Assembly: GCA_031763025.1 (NCBI GenBank)
Contig: JASSKH010000017.1
Span: 8,286,254-8,350,253, forward strand
Source of the DNA: Macrocystis pyrifera
Taxonomy: Eukaryota; Sar; Phaeophyceae; Laminariales; Laminariaceae
Direction of reading: 5' to 3'
DNA length: 64,000 nucleotides
The notes under the pieces: model-generated
Database searches by the model: none
The model's input: the letters and a program-made list of their open reading frames with translations, nothing else
What the model was told of the DNA's origin: nothing
Part shown: piece after piece, positions 47,591-59,660 of the stretch
Position numbering within the stretch: position 1 is the stretch's first letter
How the letters are laid out: each line of letters starts with the position of its first letter
Program-made: the position numbers and the translations under genes

Positions 47591-48454
47591 TGACCAATAA
47601 GACCCTCATCCTGCACAAAGTTTTGTGCAGGATGCAGCTGCACATAGGTCGCGTTGAGTACGTACGTACGGGTTTTCGATGACCTCATTTTATAGCACAT
47701 GTCCTGTCTTGTAGAATACCATGCTACACCTCGCACAGTACAAAGAATGTTAATGCCATGGGACGGGATTTTTTCCCTCCCATCCCCTCGTTTTTCAACG
47801 CTTTTCGTACCTGGTAGGTTTTTAAGTGGGCTTAGTTTTCTATTTCGCCCTCGATGCTCACCACCTGGCATATCAAAGTCTTTAGGATGGACTCCTCGTT
47901 GTTGTGCAAACATAGATCTCTAGGGAGGATCGCGCTTCCCGTGAGCAAAGAAAAACATGCGCCAACGTGGGGGAACTTGTCCGTCCGGCTGGCTTGCGTA
48001 CGTAATCTTGTTTTGACGCTTGCAGTCCACAACGAAGGAAGGGAGATTATCACCCGCATGTTGGGGAAAAACTCAAAACAAGAGCTGTGTCTCGCTCGAC
48101 GCCGGTGCTCTGCAAGCAGGAAGAACGGAGAGAGAAACGGGTGGGAAAAAAAAAACACCAAGCACAAGCACACTGAGGTACATACCCGAAACACAACTCG
48201 TGAGGTCCCGCGGATAGCTTTTTGCACACAAGCCACAGCAGCGACCAAAAGGCCGTGAAGCCTGCCGCATTGCCGTCATGAGTACATTGCGGTGGGTGAG
48301 ACGGGCGGTGCGCAACGGTGTGTAGACAACACGAGTCTGTAGGAGAACAGCTACTACAGGTCAGACGGGTACACACCCCCATCACGCACAGCACCTTGTG
48401 CAGGTACACGAGCTCGCGCGACACATTTTGGTGAAAAAAATATACGTATCTTGA

Positions 48455-48610
48455 ACGTCGGCCCCCAGACTCAAACCCCGTCCCAGCCCCCAAACCCCGA
48501 CCCTCTGAGAGGCTCGAGGTCGGCAGGGGCGAGCGGTCGCGTGGTCCCGCCGCATTTTTCGGCGGCGGCGGTGTATTTTTTTTTTCCAACCCGGCCGTCC
48601 GAAAGGCCAG
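48455..48610. repeat. GC-rich direct repeat, copy 2
   Basis: Same block order as copy 1, about 1 kb downstream. Confidence 0.7.
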
Positions 48611-50069
48611 CCTCGGTATTCTACATACATGGCCTCTCTCAGGTCAGACACAGACGACAGACATAAAAGCATTATATTGGTGCCCGACATACTATTAATA
48701 GAGCAGTACTTCTACAGCGGTATTTTTAGTGCTGTTCTGTCGCCGTTTGGCATCAACCTTTGATTTCGGTGGGCCAGGTCAGCCGGGGATGAGGGTGCCT
48801 TGGTGGGCCCTGCCGGCGGCTAATTATATCCCCAGGGTCGAACTTGGAAGGCTCAGATCCGAGTGGGACGAGGTCGGCATGGGATCAGGGTGGCAAGCGG
48901 GAGCAGGGTCGGCAATACGTAGTGTCGATCCGTGTAAGTAATTCTCCCGCGAGGTTGTGTCTATAACTACTTCACATCTCGGACGAGACAATCGATCCCC
49001 ACTCTTGATGAAATCCAGGTAATTCGGGGAAGATATATCCCTGATCTGTACGAATATGTACCAGGTATATATGAGCTACTGCTGTAGCATGCTGCTCGAG
49101 TAGGAGCCGTATAACCTGCATGATCTACAGTAGGACATGTTCCCTGGGTTGGATGATCTGTACTTTACAGATCCTTGCACAACATCTCATAATGGCAGGT
49201 TAGGGTGTAGATGATATATATGTAGATGATATATCTGTAGATTATCTATCCGTAGATGATCCATCTGTAGATGATCTACCTGTAGATGATGTAGATCATG
49301 TACTCAGCACCAAATGCTAGGGAGATACACGCTTTTTAGGTTCATCGTGGGTTACAACATTAGCCCCCCCCGAAATAGACGGTATAAAGGAATGCCGGTC
49401 CAGCCTGGGTTTCTTAGTCGGGAACGGATGCGTCGCAAACACGTGGACCAACGTAACCTTCTCGGGACTTCAAAGTGGCGGCTTCAGCAGCGGCACCGCG
49501 TCATCAGGGGGGGGGGTGATGATTGATACCAGGTACGCACAAAATTGGTGTCCGAGTTACAATGGTTGATGCAAGGGAAGTAGTACGGCATGGGCGCACT
49601 ATGATCCTGCCCGTACAGCAGTGCTGCTGGGCGCTCACACTGCGCCTGCACGACTGGTAACATCAAACGTATCATTGTTTTAGAGCCGCTACCCTCGGAG
49701 TCCTAAGGGGTAATACCCTCGGGGTCCTAAGGGATAATCACCAGATACCTACAGCAGTAGCACCAGGCAGGGATGTCAGTGACCTGTGGTTGAGCATGTC
49801 ACGTGTACCGGTAACATGCTAAAATCAGAACACCATAGTTACCTATCGCATACGAGTAGCTACTCAATTTTTATTTTTTTCAACAGCCCCCCCGGGGGGG
49901 ATAAGATCCATTCCCAGGGTAAAAACGCCCTCAAAAAAGGAAAGTTTGCGCCAATTTTTCGTTGCATTTTTTTGTTTTGTACCGGTGCTTTATATCGTAT
50001 AATACTTCCATGCAGTAAGGCCGAACAGAGTCCCTACAAGCAGTACTTCTGTGGGTGTTGTTCAAACTA

Positions 50070-50161
50070 ACCCATTTGGTAGTACAGTCCCGTTTTGGGG
50101 ACAAACTACTTGGAATTTGACTGGTTCTTCCCCATAACGGGACTGCAGTCCTAAAAGGGTT
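50070..50161. mobile_element. GTCCCGTTTTGGGGAC hairpin element, copy 3
   Basis: Starts AACCCATTTGGTAGTACAG and ends CTGCAGTCCTAAAAGGGTT. Confidence 0.85.
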
Positions 50162-51264
50162 CATTAAACCGTTATTTCTGCCCATCGACATCGAGCACAC
50201 CCAGTGTCCGTGCCGATACTTCATCCCAGAGAGATACTGCAGTATTGCTACCAAGTACAGGAGGACAGGTAGTATGTTGTTTTTGGGAGCTGGTACTTTT
50301 TACATACCAGGTACTGCTGTATGTCGTGCAGCTGGATGATGATAAGACGCAGTCATTGTTGTGTCATTGCGTTACAAAAAAAAAACAAACTCGCTGTTGT
50401 GGTTCGTCTTGCACGCCTCGCAATATCGCAATATCGCCGAGTAACGTCAACGTTGACTCGCGCTCCCTTCGCTCTCAGTAGTCAGTGTGCTGTGTTTGTT
50501 CGTGCTACGTAGAATGCTGTGAATTTCGAAAAAAAAGGATTTCCAATATAATTTGTAGGCATTATTCACCAGGGGATACGGAATGCGAAAAATTACCAGA
50601 GAGTAGTTTTATGATGCCTACCGCTACCGCAAAGTTACCGGCTACAGGTAACTGCCATCCCTGCCTGGTACTGCTGTATACCAATGGTACCAGGCGCGAT
50701 AGTACTGTGTCAAGCCGCCGTAAAGCTCTGCAAGGACCGTTGGAGTATAATTTGTTGACCAAGCGATCCTTACATTTCCGTTCATCAAGCGGTACTAAAA
50801 CACACATGATAACTGAAGCAGACATCTACCGGTACACCTCAGACACGAATAAAAATTGAGGTCCGCGCACGTACGTATCATGCGGTACGCTATACAAGTC
50901 GCCACAGAAACCTAGAAGACCGCATCATACCCACAAAAAAAAAAAAAGAGAGGATGACCAAAAAACACAAAAAATCGACGTCCAAAAATCGAAATCGAAA
51001 TCGACATCAAAAATCAAAAAGGGAGAAGAAAAACAAAAAAAATCAAGCAAGAAAGCAAGAAAGATACCAGGTGACAGGTACCCCTGGTACTACAAAACTA
51101 GGTACCTGGTACCTGGTACCAGGTATATATGTATGTACGTATGATACGATATTTTGTACCAGGTATATACCAGTACATAGGTGGGGGTACGTACGATGCT
51201 TTATATGTATGCCAAAGGCAGATGGCTGGGGGTGCTGAGTTGTTCTTGGGGACAAATAAATACT

Positions 51265-52135
51265 TAGCTGACGTATTTCAAAATTTATAAAAAAATTGTA
51301 TGTAACAGTTTGGCGTGCTGCTGCAGCAGTGCGTAGTACGGAATCAGGAAAGCTGTCCCAGGCTGCTGGATTTCTTATTTTGAGAGTGGGTGCGTTCTAC
51401 ACTAAGTTCAGTACAAATTTTGAGAGTGGGTGCGTTCTACACTAAGTTCAGTACAACTCCTGAGATTTTCTTATTTTCCTACGAATAAATCTCAGCATGC
51501 CCTTCTTATCGCCCGCTTTCTTAGTCCTATAATCTGGGAGTCCTGTATATAAGATATACTGCTGCTACAGTAGTGGGCGCCCAGTTTTAAGAAACGTCAA
51601 TTTGGTGTCCAGGCTCAATGTCTTATTTTTTTCCGACCTTGATCCAACTCTATTAATACGCTTGCCATCCGACAATGTGCAGGATGAGCTTCAACGTTGA
51701 TCACTCAAAGCATTCCTCAAATTAAGAAAACCACGGAAACAGAAAGAAACCTACTGTATGCAACAAGGTCTATTAATAGCTACCTGGTATCAGATACCTT
51801 TAATTTATAAAAAAATACACAGCAGTATGTCTACTTCCAGCTATGCTTTACCTACAACACTCCAGTGCTGTCCACTTCCAGCTATGCTTTTTCTGCAGCA
51901 TCCAGGGGAGCCGCTGGCCTATATCTTTGACAAGGAATTACATATAGAATACGCGCGTTCGGTTTATCACAATACTTGTAAAATTCGGTAAAAATGGAAT
52001 ATAGACGTATTTCAAAATTTATATAAAATATAGACGAGACATATCACGCAGCTTGCAAAGTTGAGTATCAACTATTTAATCAGTCCAACTCACAGCTGAC
52101 GTATTTCAAAATTTATTGAAAAAATACTGCTGTGA
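51265..52135. repeat. Three dispersed copies of a GACGTATTTCAAAATTTAT word
   Basis: At about 51270, 52003 and 52098. No gene is seen in this A/T-rich stretch upstream of the LINE tail. Confidence 0.75.
51376..51456. repeat. Perfect 40-bp tandem duplication
   Basis: Two adjacent identical units containing TTTTGAGAGTGGGTGCGTTC and ACACTAAGTTCAGTACAA. Confidence 0.9.
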
Positions 52136-52379
52136 TGCTCCATTGTTGTCCGTGCTCCCTCCTCCATCTCAACATGACATTGTACTATTTGCACTCTATA
52201 TTCCTAAATCCTAAGCCGCATCCAAGCTCTGTTGTGTAATCTGACTCATTTGTATGGGATTTAGAGTTGGTCCCACTGTTACGTTGTGTTTCTCAACCCA
52301 AATTTCTTGTTGTTCGTGCCGATCTGAGCCTATTTTTTCTCATAATGTTTCTTAGTAAACTGCGGGCGCCCACTTCTTT

Positions 52380-52720
52380 GCGCGGGCTCTGGTGCGGCAA
52401 CACGAGGGGCGATTACCCAGTCGGTTGATGTTCGGGACGATCGCTGGTGGGGAGAGCCCGAAACCAGGCGGGCAGCCCAAGACTTGGCCTAGGGCCATTG
52501 CTGAGGACCTTAAGAGTGTTCAAACCCACCGAGGGATCAACGGAAGACTCCCCCGTAGTCTTTGGAGTTGGGACCGCACTGTGGCCCACTGCAGCAAAAC
52601 AGACGGTAAAGTGGTACCGGGGAATCCTCCAGTTCATGGGCAGGTGGCACGAGGCTGAGGCAAAGCTGAGTAGACAGCGCCGTGCATCCGCTGCGGGTAG
52701 TGTTAGAGGGAATGGGGGGA
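52380..52720 (+). pseudogene. LINE (non-LTR retrotransposon) 3' end, ORF2 C-terminal remnant
   Basis: One frame reads RLPSRLMFGTIAGGESPKPG, followed by GGQPKTWPRAIAEDLKS, the conserved tail after the reverse transcriptase in many LINEs (LFG..GG.R..G...RW...I.EDL). Coding then continues in the next frame as TAAKQTVKWYRGILQFMGRW and HEAEAKLSRQRRASAA. A single frameshift near 52510 therefore separates the two parts. No reverse transcriptase core is visible upstream in 51250-52380, so this is a 5'-truncated, dead copy. Confidence 0.65.
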
Positions 52721-53609
52721 GGGTTAACAGCAGGAGAGGTAGAAGGAACATCGTACAAGTGTATGGGGGCAGGAGGGGGGGACAGGAGGAGTAGAAGGGA
52801 AACCGCGGTAGAAGAGAGTAGCAGAGAGACCGCAGATAGGGTAGCAAGGTACCAGGCCGACTAACATGTTGGACTTTTCTTTGCTACTCGTACCTCCAAC
52901 TGCTGCGGCCGTTCGGTATGTATTGGCTTGGTGCTTTGATTTTTTTTCCGTGTTTCTATATTTTCCCCTTCTTATCCTTATGAAAGAAGTACTACATAGT
53001 GGGTGGGTGACGAGCGAGCGTATTTTGGCCCACTCATTATTTCTCTTTTTACTTAGTTAAGTGTTCACCGGGATGCATAGTTCCCTTTTTCCTTCTCGTT
53101 TCTTCCCCCTTGCACGTTCCTTTTGGCTTATGCTCGGGGTACAAGTATGTGTCTGAGCTTTGGCTTCCCATTTTATTTATTTATTTGGGATTCTTCTCCT
53201 TTTTCTTCTTCTTTTTCGGTTTGGTTTCTTCGTTGCTTCTCTTTCTTTATGGTGTATTTTGGTTGCTGGCGGATGTATGTGTATTGTGTCGGCCGCACCT
53301 AGTGCGAAGGCATGGTATTGCGTAGGCTATTAATGCATTACGGTGTGTTATCTCTGTGTCGTAGTCTGTGACCACAGAGCTCGTATCTTTCTAGGGTGTA
53401 AGAATCAGCACGGACACTGGGCTTGCTGGATGTCGACGAGTAGAAGAACGGTCACACACACACACACTGCAGTTGTACACCAGTACGTACATACATACCG
53501 AAATACTAAGACAAGAGGACCACGGAGCGGATGCTCTTTGTCTGGCCGAACTTTCAGCGTTCTTCCGCATTGCAGTATCATGCATAGTCATAGCACCGAC
53601 ACTGCATGA

Positions 53610-54189
53610 TTATCCCCCTACTGTCTCGCATGGCCGATGCATCGCAGAATAATAACCCAGACCGAGCTCTGCTCGAGTCGAGGGCTGAGCAAATGAAGCA
53701 AACAGGGACGAGCGCATAATGGCAGGCTGAGGCAATCCTAAATCTGTAGAAGCTGTGTTCGCTGCACAGCAAACATGCATCTCGCAATGGCGACCTGCTG
53801 CTTCTGCTGCTGCTGCTGCTGCTGCAAGAGTCTCACATAGCACCATGCCAGCAAGCGACTGAGGGCCTGATACTGGTTGCATCACAAGGTTGCAGCAGCA
53901 GTAGGGTCGCACCTCATGTTCGTGGTCATGGCTGTGGTCATGGCTGTGGTCATGGCCGTCTTCTCCATCACCAGTGCTACAAGATCCGTGGGCCAGCTGC
54001 TGCTGCTGCTGCTGCTGCTGCCGCCCCTCGACCTCAACCACGTTCACGACTTGTGGAGTCGCGTCCACGTCCAGCTCTCGCCCAGACCCTCCCGCTCCTT
54101 CCACCTCCATCTTCTCGCTCAACTGCTCCACCTCCATCGATGCAGCCTGCATCACTTGCAAGCCAGTAGCTTCGTCTTCCTCCGTGGCA

Positions 54190-54221
<32 letters not shown>

Positions 54222-54400
54222 GGCAGCGGCAGCGGCGGCTGCGGCGGCGGTGGTTGCGGTCGAATCTGCCTCTGGAAATTCTGCTCTTACTGGGTCCGCC
54301 GCAAGCTGTGGCTTCTCTGGGCGAGCTTCAAAGCCCGACATTCTCCCCAGCCGACTCTGCTGTAGCAAGCAAGGGCGAGGCGATGGCGACGACGGAGCTT
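53610..54400 (-). CDS. Probable exon of a His/Asp-rich, poly-Ala/poly-Gln protein
   Basis: An open minus-strand frame ends in TAA at 53610. It reads MSGFEARPEKPQ, then a run of about 18 Ala, an acidic stretch (MEVEQLSEKMEVEGAGG), a run of 8 Gln, a metal-ligand-like tract (GHDHSHDHSHDHEHE) with three nearby cysteines, and a second Ala run. Hydrophilic, acidic composition and amino-acid runs favour this strand over the hydrophobic plus-strand frame. I see no certain start; the frame stays open well upstream of the first ATG near 54340 and may be joined to another exon. The His/Asp repeats resemble cytosolic loops of zinc transporters or metal-storage tracts, but no membrane segments are visible, so no function is assigned. 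Confidence 0.45.
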
Positions 54401-55147
54401 TGGTTGCGTGAAATCTGCTGCAAGCTGCTGACAGACAGAGGTTCGGACGTTGCGATTTGCGGATGGGACTGCTGTTGTTGTGGTGCCCTTGGACACGGAA
54501 CCCTGAACCCTGAACCCAGCGGCATCATTTTCAAGCTAAAATATTTCCCCCTGCCCCCGCCTAGGTGAAAAGCCTTCTGTGGGTTTGCAGACTCTTGTGC
54601 TACCAGACATACCACCATGGCTCCGCCAGTGGCGCAAGCCCTGCCTTGCCAATTGTAACGCGTTCACGGCGGACTCCGTACGTATAATGTACGTACATCA
54701 TCAGCTTTACGTACATCAGCTGATGTCGAATTACGTACGTACCTTCTGCATATATCTACTGCTGTACTGATATGCCGACGTACTGCTGAACGTATTCGTC
54801 GATATCCGGGCATGCATGTTGTACGATCGTGCATGCGTCTATGTAAACGCTAAAACACTGCTGTGCGTTCGGTCATCGTGCGGGTATGTATGTGGTCTAC
54901 TCGAGCTCGTTGAGGGCAACGCTCACATCGGAACACGGACAAGAAGAGCTCATAGGAGAACACAAAGGGAGATCTAACAAAAACAACAAAGTACGTCACC
55001 TAGTACAGCAGCAGCAGAATACTGTCATATACACTGCTGTTCGGTTGCTATACATAGTACAGTTATTAATAGTAGAATGTGACAGAAAGAAACCTACTAC
55101 TTAATATTAAATATTAATAGTACTCTGCAGTACATTCAGTACACCTA

Positions 55148-55257
55148 CTATTACGGGGGTCCATAGTTAACAGGACCTATGGTCTACATAAAAACCTATA
55201 TATTTACCTATTTTTACTAACAAAATTTGGTCCCGTTAACTATGGACCCCCGTAATA
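55148..55257. mobile_element. CGGGGGACCATAG MITE, copy 12
   Basis: GGGGGTCCATAGTTAA subfamily with almost perfect arms, so it appears recent. Confidence 0.9.
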
Positions 55258-56501
55258 CTGTACATCGATGTGGGCGCCCCCCCCCCCCCCTTACTGCCAC
55301 AAAGTGAATGTCCACCACCCAATTACACCCTCTACACCATCTCCTCATGGTACAAAATGCCACGACGTACGCTTGACGTCGGGAACCAAGGTTCGCAAGA
55401 AGAGTGCGGCGACCTTGTGACACACGTTTTTGAAGGTATGATATATTCATCGCCACAACGTCGTCTGTGCAACGTCTCGGTTTTACTGGCACCTTTTGGC
55501 ACCCACGGTTCCATTTTCCTGAGCACCCTCTCGTCGCTAACCGAGACACGAAGTATGATGTAAACTTCTTCTCAATGTTTACTTCATTTAATCGCCTTGA
55601 TATATTAATAAGCAGTACGTTACATTTACCTTGTTGGGGCGGGGGGGGGGAGGGGGGGGGGGCACAGGGGTCCGTCCCCACACCTCGAGTACGCGTTCTT
55701 TTTTTTTTCTCAAAAAGTCCCGCCGTCCCCCCCACCCCCCCCCCCCCCTCCGCCGTTCATCGATGGAGGAGATTCGGGTATTCTATCTACCGCCTCATAC
55801 TGTGAGTTGCAGCAGGGCGCTGTGTATTTTTTTGTTGCCTGACACAGTTTCGCCACAATTCGTCCCCCCCCTCCCCCGCACGCCCTCGCTGATCGGGATG
55901 TGGTGGTATTAGCTTCGGTGTTCAAGTAATTGTTCGACGCTCTTACGGGAAGGCTTCATTCGGTTTCCCCCTTTAAGACTATGCTTCAGGAGAGGCTTCA
56001 CAGCCTCGCAGGTTATATACGCATAGAGGTGTGGGAGTAAGTTATGAGGAGTCCCGTCTTCGATTATATAATAATGTTAATACATGCAGTTCGTGGGACC
56101 GGCGTTTCTCCGAAAACCCATAGTATTATATTGTCTGAATGTCTTGCTCATAAGGGCGGGCTAGAGCTGTATTGGTCACTGGAAGGCCCCTGCAAAAGTA
56201 CAGGGAACATGGGAAATAGTGACGTACTACTTGGAAGGCCTGTTGGTACTGGGAACGGTGGATAGGGCGAGTTAGAGCCGAGCCCACCGCCGTTCCGACG
56301 TTCATCTGGGGCAGTTTGATATGCTCGACTCTGCTGTTTGTATGAACGCAAAACGCTCGTTGTTGTATGTAGACGACAACCTTGATCTCACATGTCAGCT
56401 GATGTTTGTACATTTAAGATAATAAACAACACATCACAACACAAGGTGGAGCTTGCGTCGGAACCTCTGTTTGATAGGCAAACCTGAAGAAGGATACTAA
56501 C

Positions 56502-56612
56502 TATTACGGAGGTCCATAGTTAATAGGACCCATGGTATACATAAAAACCTATATATTTACCTTTTTTTACTAACAGTATTTGGTCCTATTAACTATGGAC
56601 CCCCGTAATAAC
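56502..56612. mobile_element. CGGGGGACCATAG MITE, copy 13
   Basis: TCCATAGTTAATAGGACC arms. Flanked by AACTATTA and TAATAACT. Confidence 0.9.
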
Positions 56613-56951
56613 TAGTCTTTACACGGCAACGCATTAACAGCTGAGTATACGTACATAGAAGCGTCACTTCGCGCACTACCTGGGACGCCGCAAGGTCAGC
56701 TTTCCCTGTATGGTTCCAGCCCGGAGACAGCACGACAATACTGCTGAACGTACAATGGTAGGTACGTGGCGGAAAAGTACACCCAAGATGGCTACAGCAG
56801 AGTACAAGCCGCAAATATTTCACAGAACTAAACAGCAGAATCACACACATATACGCGCAGGCACACACAATCTTCTCGAGAGAAAGACATTTCGAGTCGG
56901 CAGTTTTCTGGCATGGCGATCATCAGATACCCTCGAGGGAACTACTTCGAA

Positions 56952-57069
56952 CTATTACGGGGGACCATAGTGAATGGGACCAAATATTGTTGGTAAAAAA
57001 ATAGGGAAATATATAGGTTTTTGTGTGTGCCGTAGGTGCTATTTACTATGTATGGTCTTCCGTGATAGC
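56952..57069. mobile_element. CGGGGGACCATAG MITE, copy 14
   Basis: One terminus is degenerate (CTTCCGTGATAG). The right arm carries a 4-bp tandem duplication of TATG. Confidence 0.85.
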
Positions 57070-57229
57070 GTGCGTGTCGTCATTTGTGCCTGAGGGGGGA
57101 TTGTCGGAGCTCGTTAGCGACCGCTGTCCAATATTTACCGAGTGCATAGCCATGGTATTTATTAATCCGAGATCATCAAGCTTGATGATTTCGTAAAACA
57201 CAGCAGTGTAATCCGCGTGCCATTACTAT

Positions 57230-57540
57230 GCGAATACGAACACTTTATAAATCGAAACAAACGTATACTTATTCGCCGTGTAGCACTCACGTGTGTGTGC
57301 AGATTTATTGTACGTATTGCGTGCGAGCGGCGTTAGGTAGTACTTTTAGGTCCCAGATGAAAGATTGACTGAGCAAAGGGTTTGACTATACCCCCCGCCC
57401 TGAACCCTGTCCCCACTTACAAAAAGCCTGTCAAGCACTACGCCCTCCACTCTCGCCTTCTAAACTCTGTATGTTGATATCACAGGCCTCCCAGGGCAAT
57501 ACCATAACACTAGCCCACCCATTCTGACGAGCCGTATACT
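57230..57540 (-). mobile_element. Solo or partial LTR of the same family, minus strand, fossil
   Basis: Read on the minus strand, a purine tract ending GGGTGGGCTAG is followed at about 57508 by TGTTATGGTATTGCC, matching the start of the LTRs at 9051 and 39193. It runs on to a TGAGT...GAATAAG stretch like that in the second 9-kb LTR. The far end is not clear. Confidence 0.45.
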
Positions 57541-57594
57541 ATGTAGTAGGTAGAAGCACGGGAGATTTCGGGAACGCCGGTTCCACGCACTCAT

Positions 57595-57686
57595 TAATTT
57601 TAGAACTGCAGTCCCGTTTGGGGGACAAACCACTCTAATTCTACGTAGTTTGTGCCCGAAACGGGACTGCAGTACTAAAAGGGTTA
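57595..57686. mobile_element. GTCCCGTTTTGGGGAC hairpin element, copy 4
   Basis: Arms TTTTAGAACTGCAGTCCCG and CGGGACTGCAGTACTAAAAG, flanked by TTAA/TTAAT. Diverged relatives lie at about 36350-36480, 37345-37435 and (half) 26203-26260. Confidence 0.85.
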
Positions 57687-58656
57687 ATAGGCTAAGACTC
57701 GAAAGATGCGATGCAACCTCTCCAAACTTGTTCACACACCCCTAACCTCTGAAGCGCTATGTACGAACCCTCCTGAAGTACGCCGTCATGTAAAAACATA
57801 ATACGGAACAAAATCCGGACTCTTCATAACACGATCACCACCTGAAGCTACCGCCACATCCCTAGTGACAAGAGAGAGAGGAGGTGTGGGACGGGGGAGG
57901 TGAAGTCACGTCATCGTCGAGAAAAAAAAACCGAGTAAAATCAAAGAATTAAAAAAGAAAAATGTGTGTCTCGCGATGAGCCGCGAGATTTCACCAAATC
58001 ACCCCCGGCGATGAAGGAGAGGAACCAGTAGCATGTCGGCAAAGATAATTAGTGTGTGAGAAAAAAAAACGGACGCGCGCGTGTGACTCACGGCAAAGGG
58101 AGCAAACACAGAGGTACGCCTACAGTGATTACACGAGGCAGGTCAAGCGCAAACACTAGGAGACCGGGGTTTTGGCCCCCTCCGACAAAAAAAAAATAGT
58201 GGAAAAAACGTGTAGTAGTGTACTGTACAGAAACGTAGATGTGTCTCTAATTCGTAAGCGTTTAGTGTCCCTATGGCGAGGGGGAGTGCAGCCCTCAAGA
58301 CCTAAAGGAGGGAGTGCAATCCTTAAGGCCTGAAGGGGTTGAGGCCGAAGGATGCCTTATTGGCACGCTCGAAAAGACCGGGGTCCTATGTACGAAGTAT
58401 TTTTTTGTTCGAAACGCTGGCCACAAAACAAAACTGAGGCGGTCGCCGAAAAAGTACCGACCAGCGCACGGCAATAACACTGCGTGTGGAACTTGGCAAG
58501 CGACTATGAGGGGGGAAAAAACATCGGTCGCCGAACCGGAATCACAGGAACAATGCCGAAACCGACACAAAAGAAAGATATCTTATTGTACGAAGAAGCA
58601 AAAGAAAACTGCTTTGAACAAAACAAAAACAAGAACAAACGGAATAAAAAATTGTA

Positions 58657-59234
58657 CTAGTATTGCGAGATCGGAATCAAAACAAAAAAAAACGATCGAG
58701 CGCAGCGATGATGTGGATGAAAAGCCCTGGCAAACACCGTCTGCGCCTCTCGGTGTTGGTCTACATTTCGTTGGATCCCCCTAAACAAATGCGCTAAAAC
58801 ATGTTTTTGTTTGCGCCCCAAGTGGATCCGCAAGCACCGAGAACTTCGTACTGCCCCAGCTGAAGTTGAAGTTGGGTAATGCGCCGAAGGGACCGGGGGC
58901 TTCATCAGACCCCGGGGGAGAACAAAATACACACGAGGAAAAAAAACCCGGTCGGTAGCTGTACGCGCGCTAAATTTCGCGTGGCCAACCACAATCCGCC
59001 CTGTCCTTTGGTACCACACGTGCGCTCCGTCGGGAAGCAACCGTCCGTAGGGCTGCAGTAGCGCCGGGTGCGATCCGGTCTGCACGTGGGAATCCGCGCC
59101 CGTCGCCGGCCACCAGAATATGTCCACCACATACATTGCTCCCGAGAATATATGGTTGAGTGCGGCAGCAGTTCGTAGACGTTCTTCGACAGCGAGAGGC
59201 GGTTAGATTGGCGATACTGGTTCGAGGTGCCGGC
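58657..59234 (-). other. Coding-like stretch behind a good splice acceptor, unassigned
   Basis: On the minus strand a strong acceptor (CTGCTTTTTTTAG) precedes 59234. Behind it are two competing open frames: one starts AGTSNQYRQSNRLSLSKNVY, the other contains MYVVDIFWWPATGADSHVQT and LLQPYGRLLPDGAHVWYQRT and stays open to a stop at 58657. The second looks more protein-like. I recognise neither, and no consistent gene model links it to its neighbours. Confidence 0.25.
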
Positions 59235-59321
59235 CTAAAAAAAGCAGGGTTTACTGAAAACAGGGAGCTGGACGGGTCCCTTTTCCTTTTCCCGTTCCCA
59301 AAGAGGGGCGAGAAAACCTGA

Positions 59322-59660
59322 TCAAATGTGCCTCATCGTTGCTTCCCCGCGATGACTCAACCAAGACCGCGGAACGATCGGTGAGTGTCCATCGACTTCT
59401 TCCGGTGCGAGTGGTTGCAGGGGGTCCGAAAAGTCAGCTTGAATCTTGACTGTCGAAAAGTCGTCTCGAGCCTCTTGATTACCCGAAAAAAAACTTGTCT
59501 TGAGTCTTTCGATTGACGTGCTATGAAAGGATGTCCGGGTTGCCTGTTGAGCATATACGTATGGCGGCAGTCCCGGCGGCAACTTCGCTTGCACGTCATT
59601 GATGTCGTCGGAGTTGGCACAAGGCTTGCAGCGCGCCGAGAAAAGCAAGGCATTTTTTTT
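59322..59660 (-). other. Coding-like frame, unassigned
   Basis: The minus-strand frame reads CANSDDINDVQAKLPPGLPP and continues SIERLKTSFFSGNQEARDDF to a stop at 59322. It has balanced composition and no simple repeats, unlike most of the window. It may be an exon of the same locus as the stretch just downstream, or part of an old mobile element. No family is recognised. Confidence 0.25.

Larger units (their letters stand above)
43812..51264. other. Upstream of SDS22; no gene seen
   Basis: Mostly the repeats listed separately. Frames at 47.2-48.2 kb are GC-rich repeat sequence rather than clear exons. The SDS22 promoter should lie just above 43811, but no TATA box or other core element stands out. 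Confidence 0.5.
54410..58650. other. Repeat-rich, no gene seen
   Basis: Contains MITEs 12-14, a hairpin element, an LTR remnant and G/C runs. Open frames at 55.2-55.8 kb arise from homopolymers. Confidence 0.5.

Noticed and set aside
47227-47913. Minus-strand frame of 228 codons
   Set aside because: It crosses the GC-rich direct repeat and two palindromes, with no splice context or recognisable product.
53877-54365. Plus-strand open frame rich in Val, Met, Leu and Ser opposite the His/Asp-rich frame
   Set aside because: Its hydrophobic runs are the complement of CAT/CAG-type repeats. The minus-strand frame is acidic with His/Asp and Gln runs and is more credible as protein.
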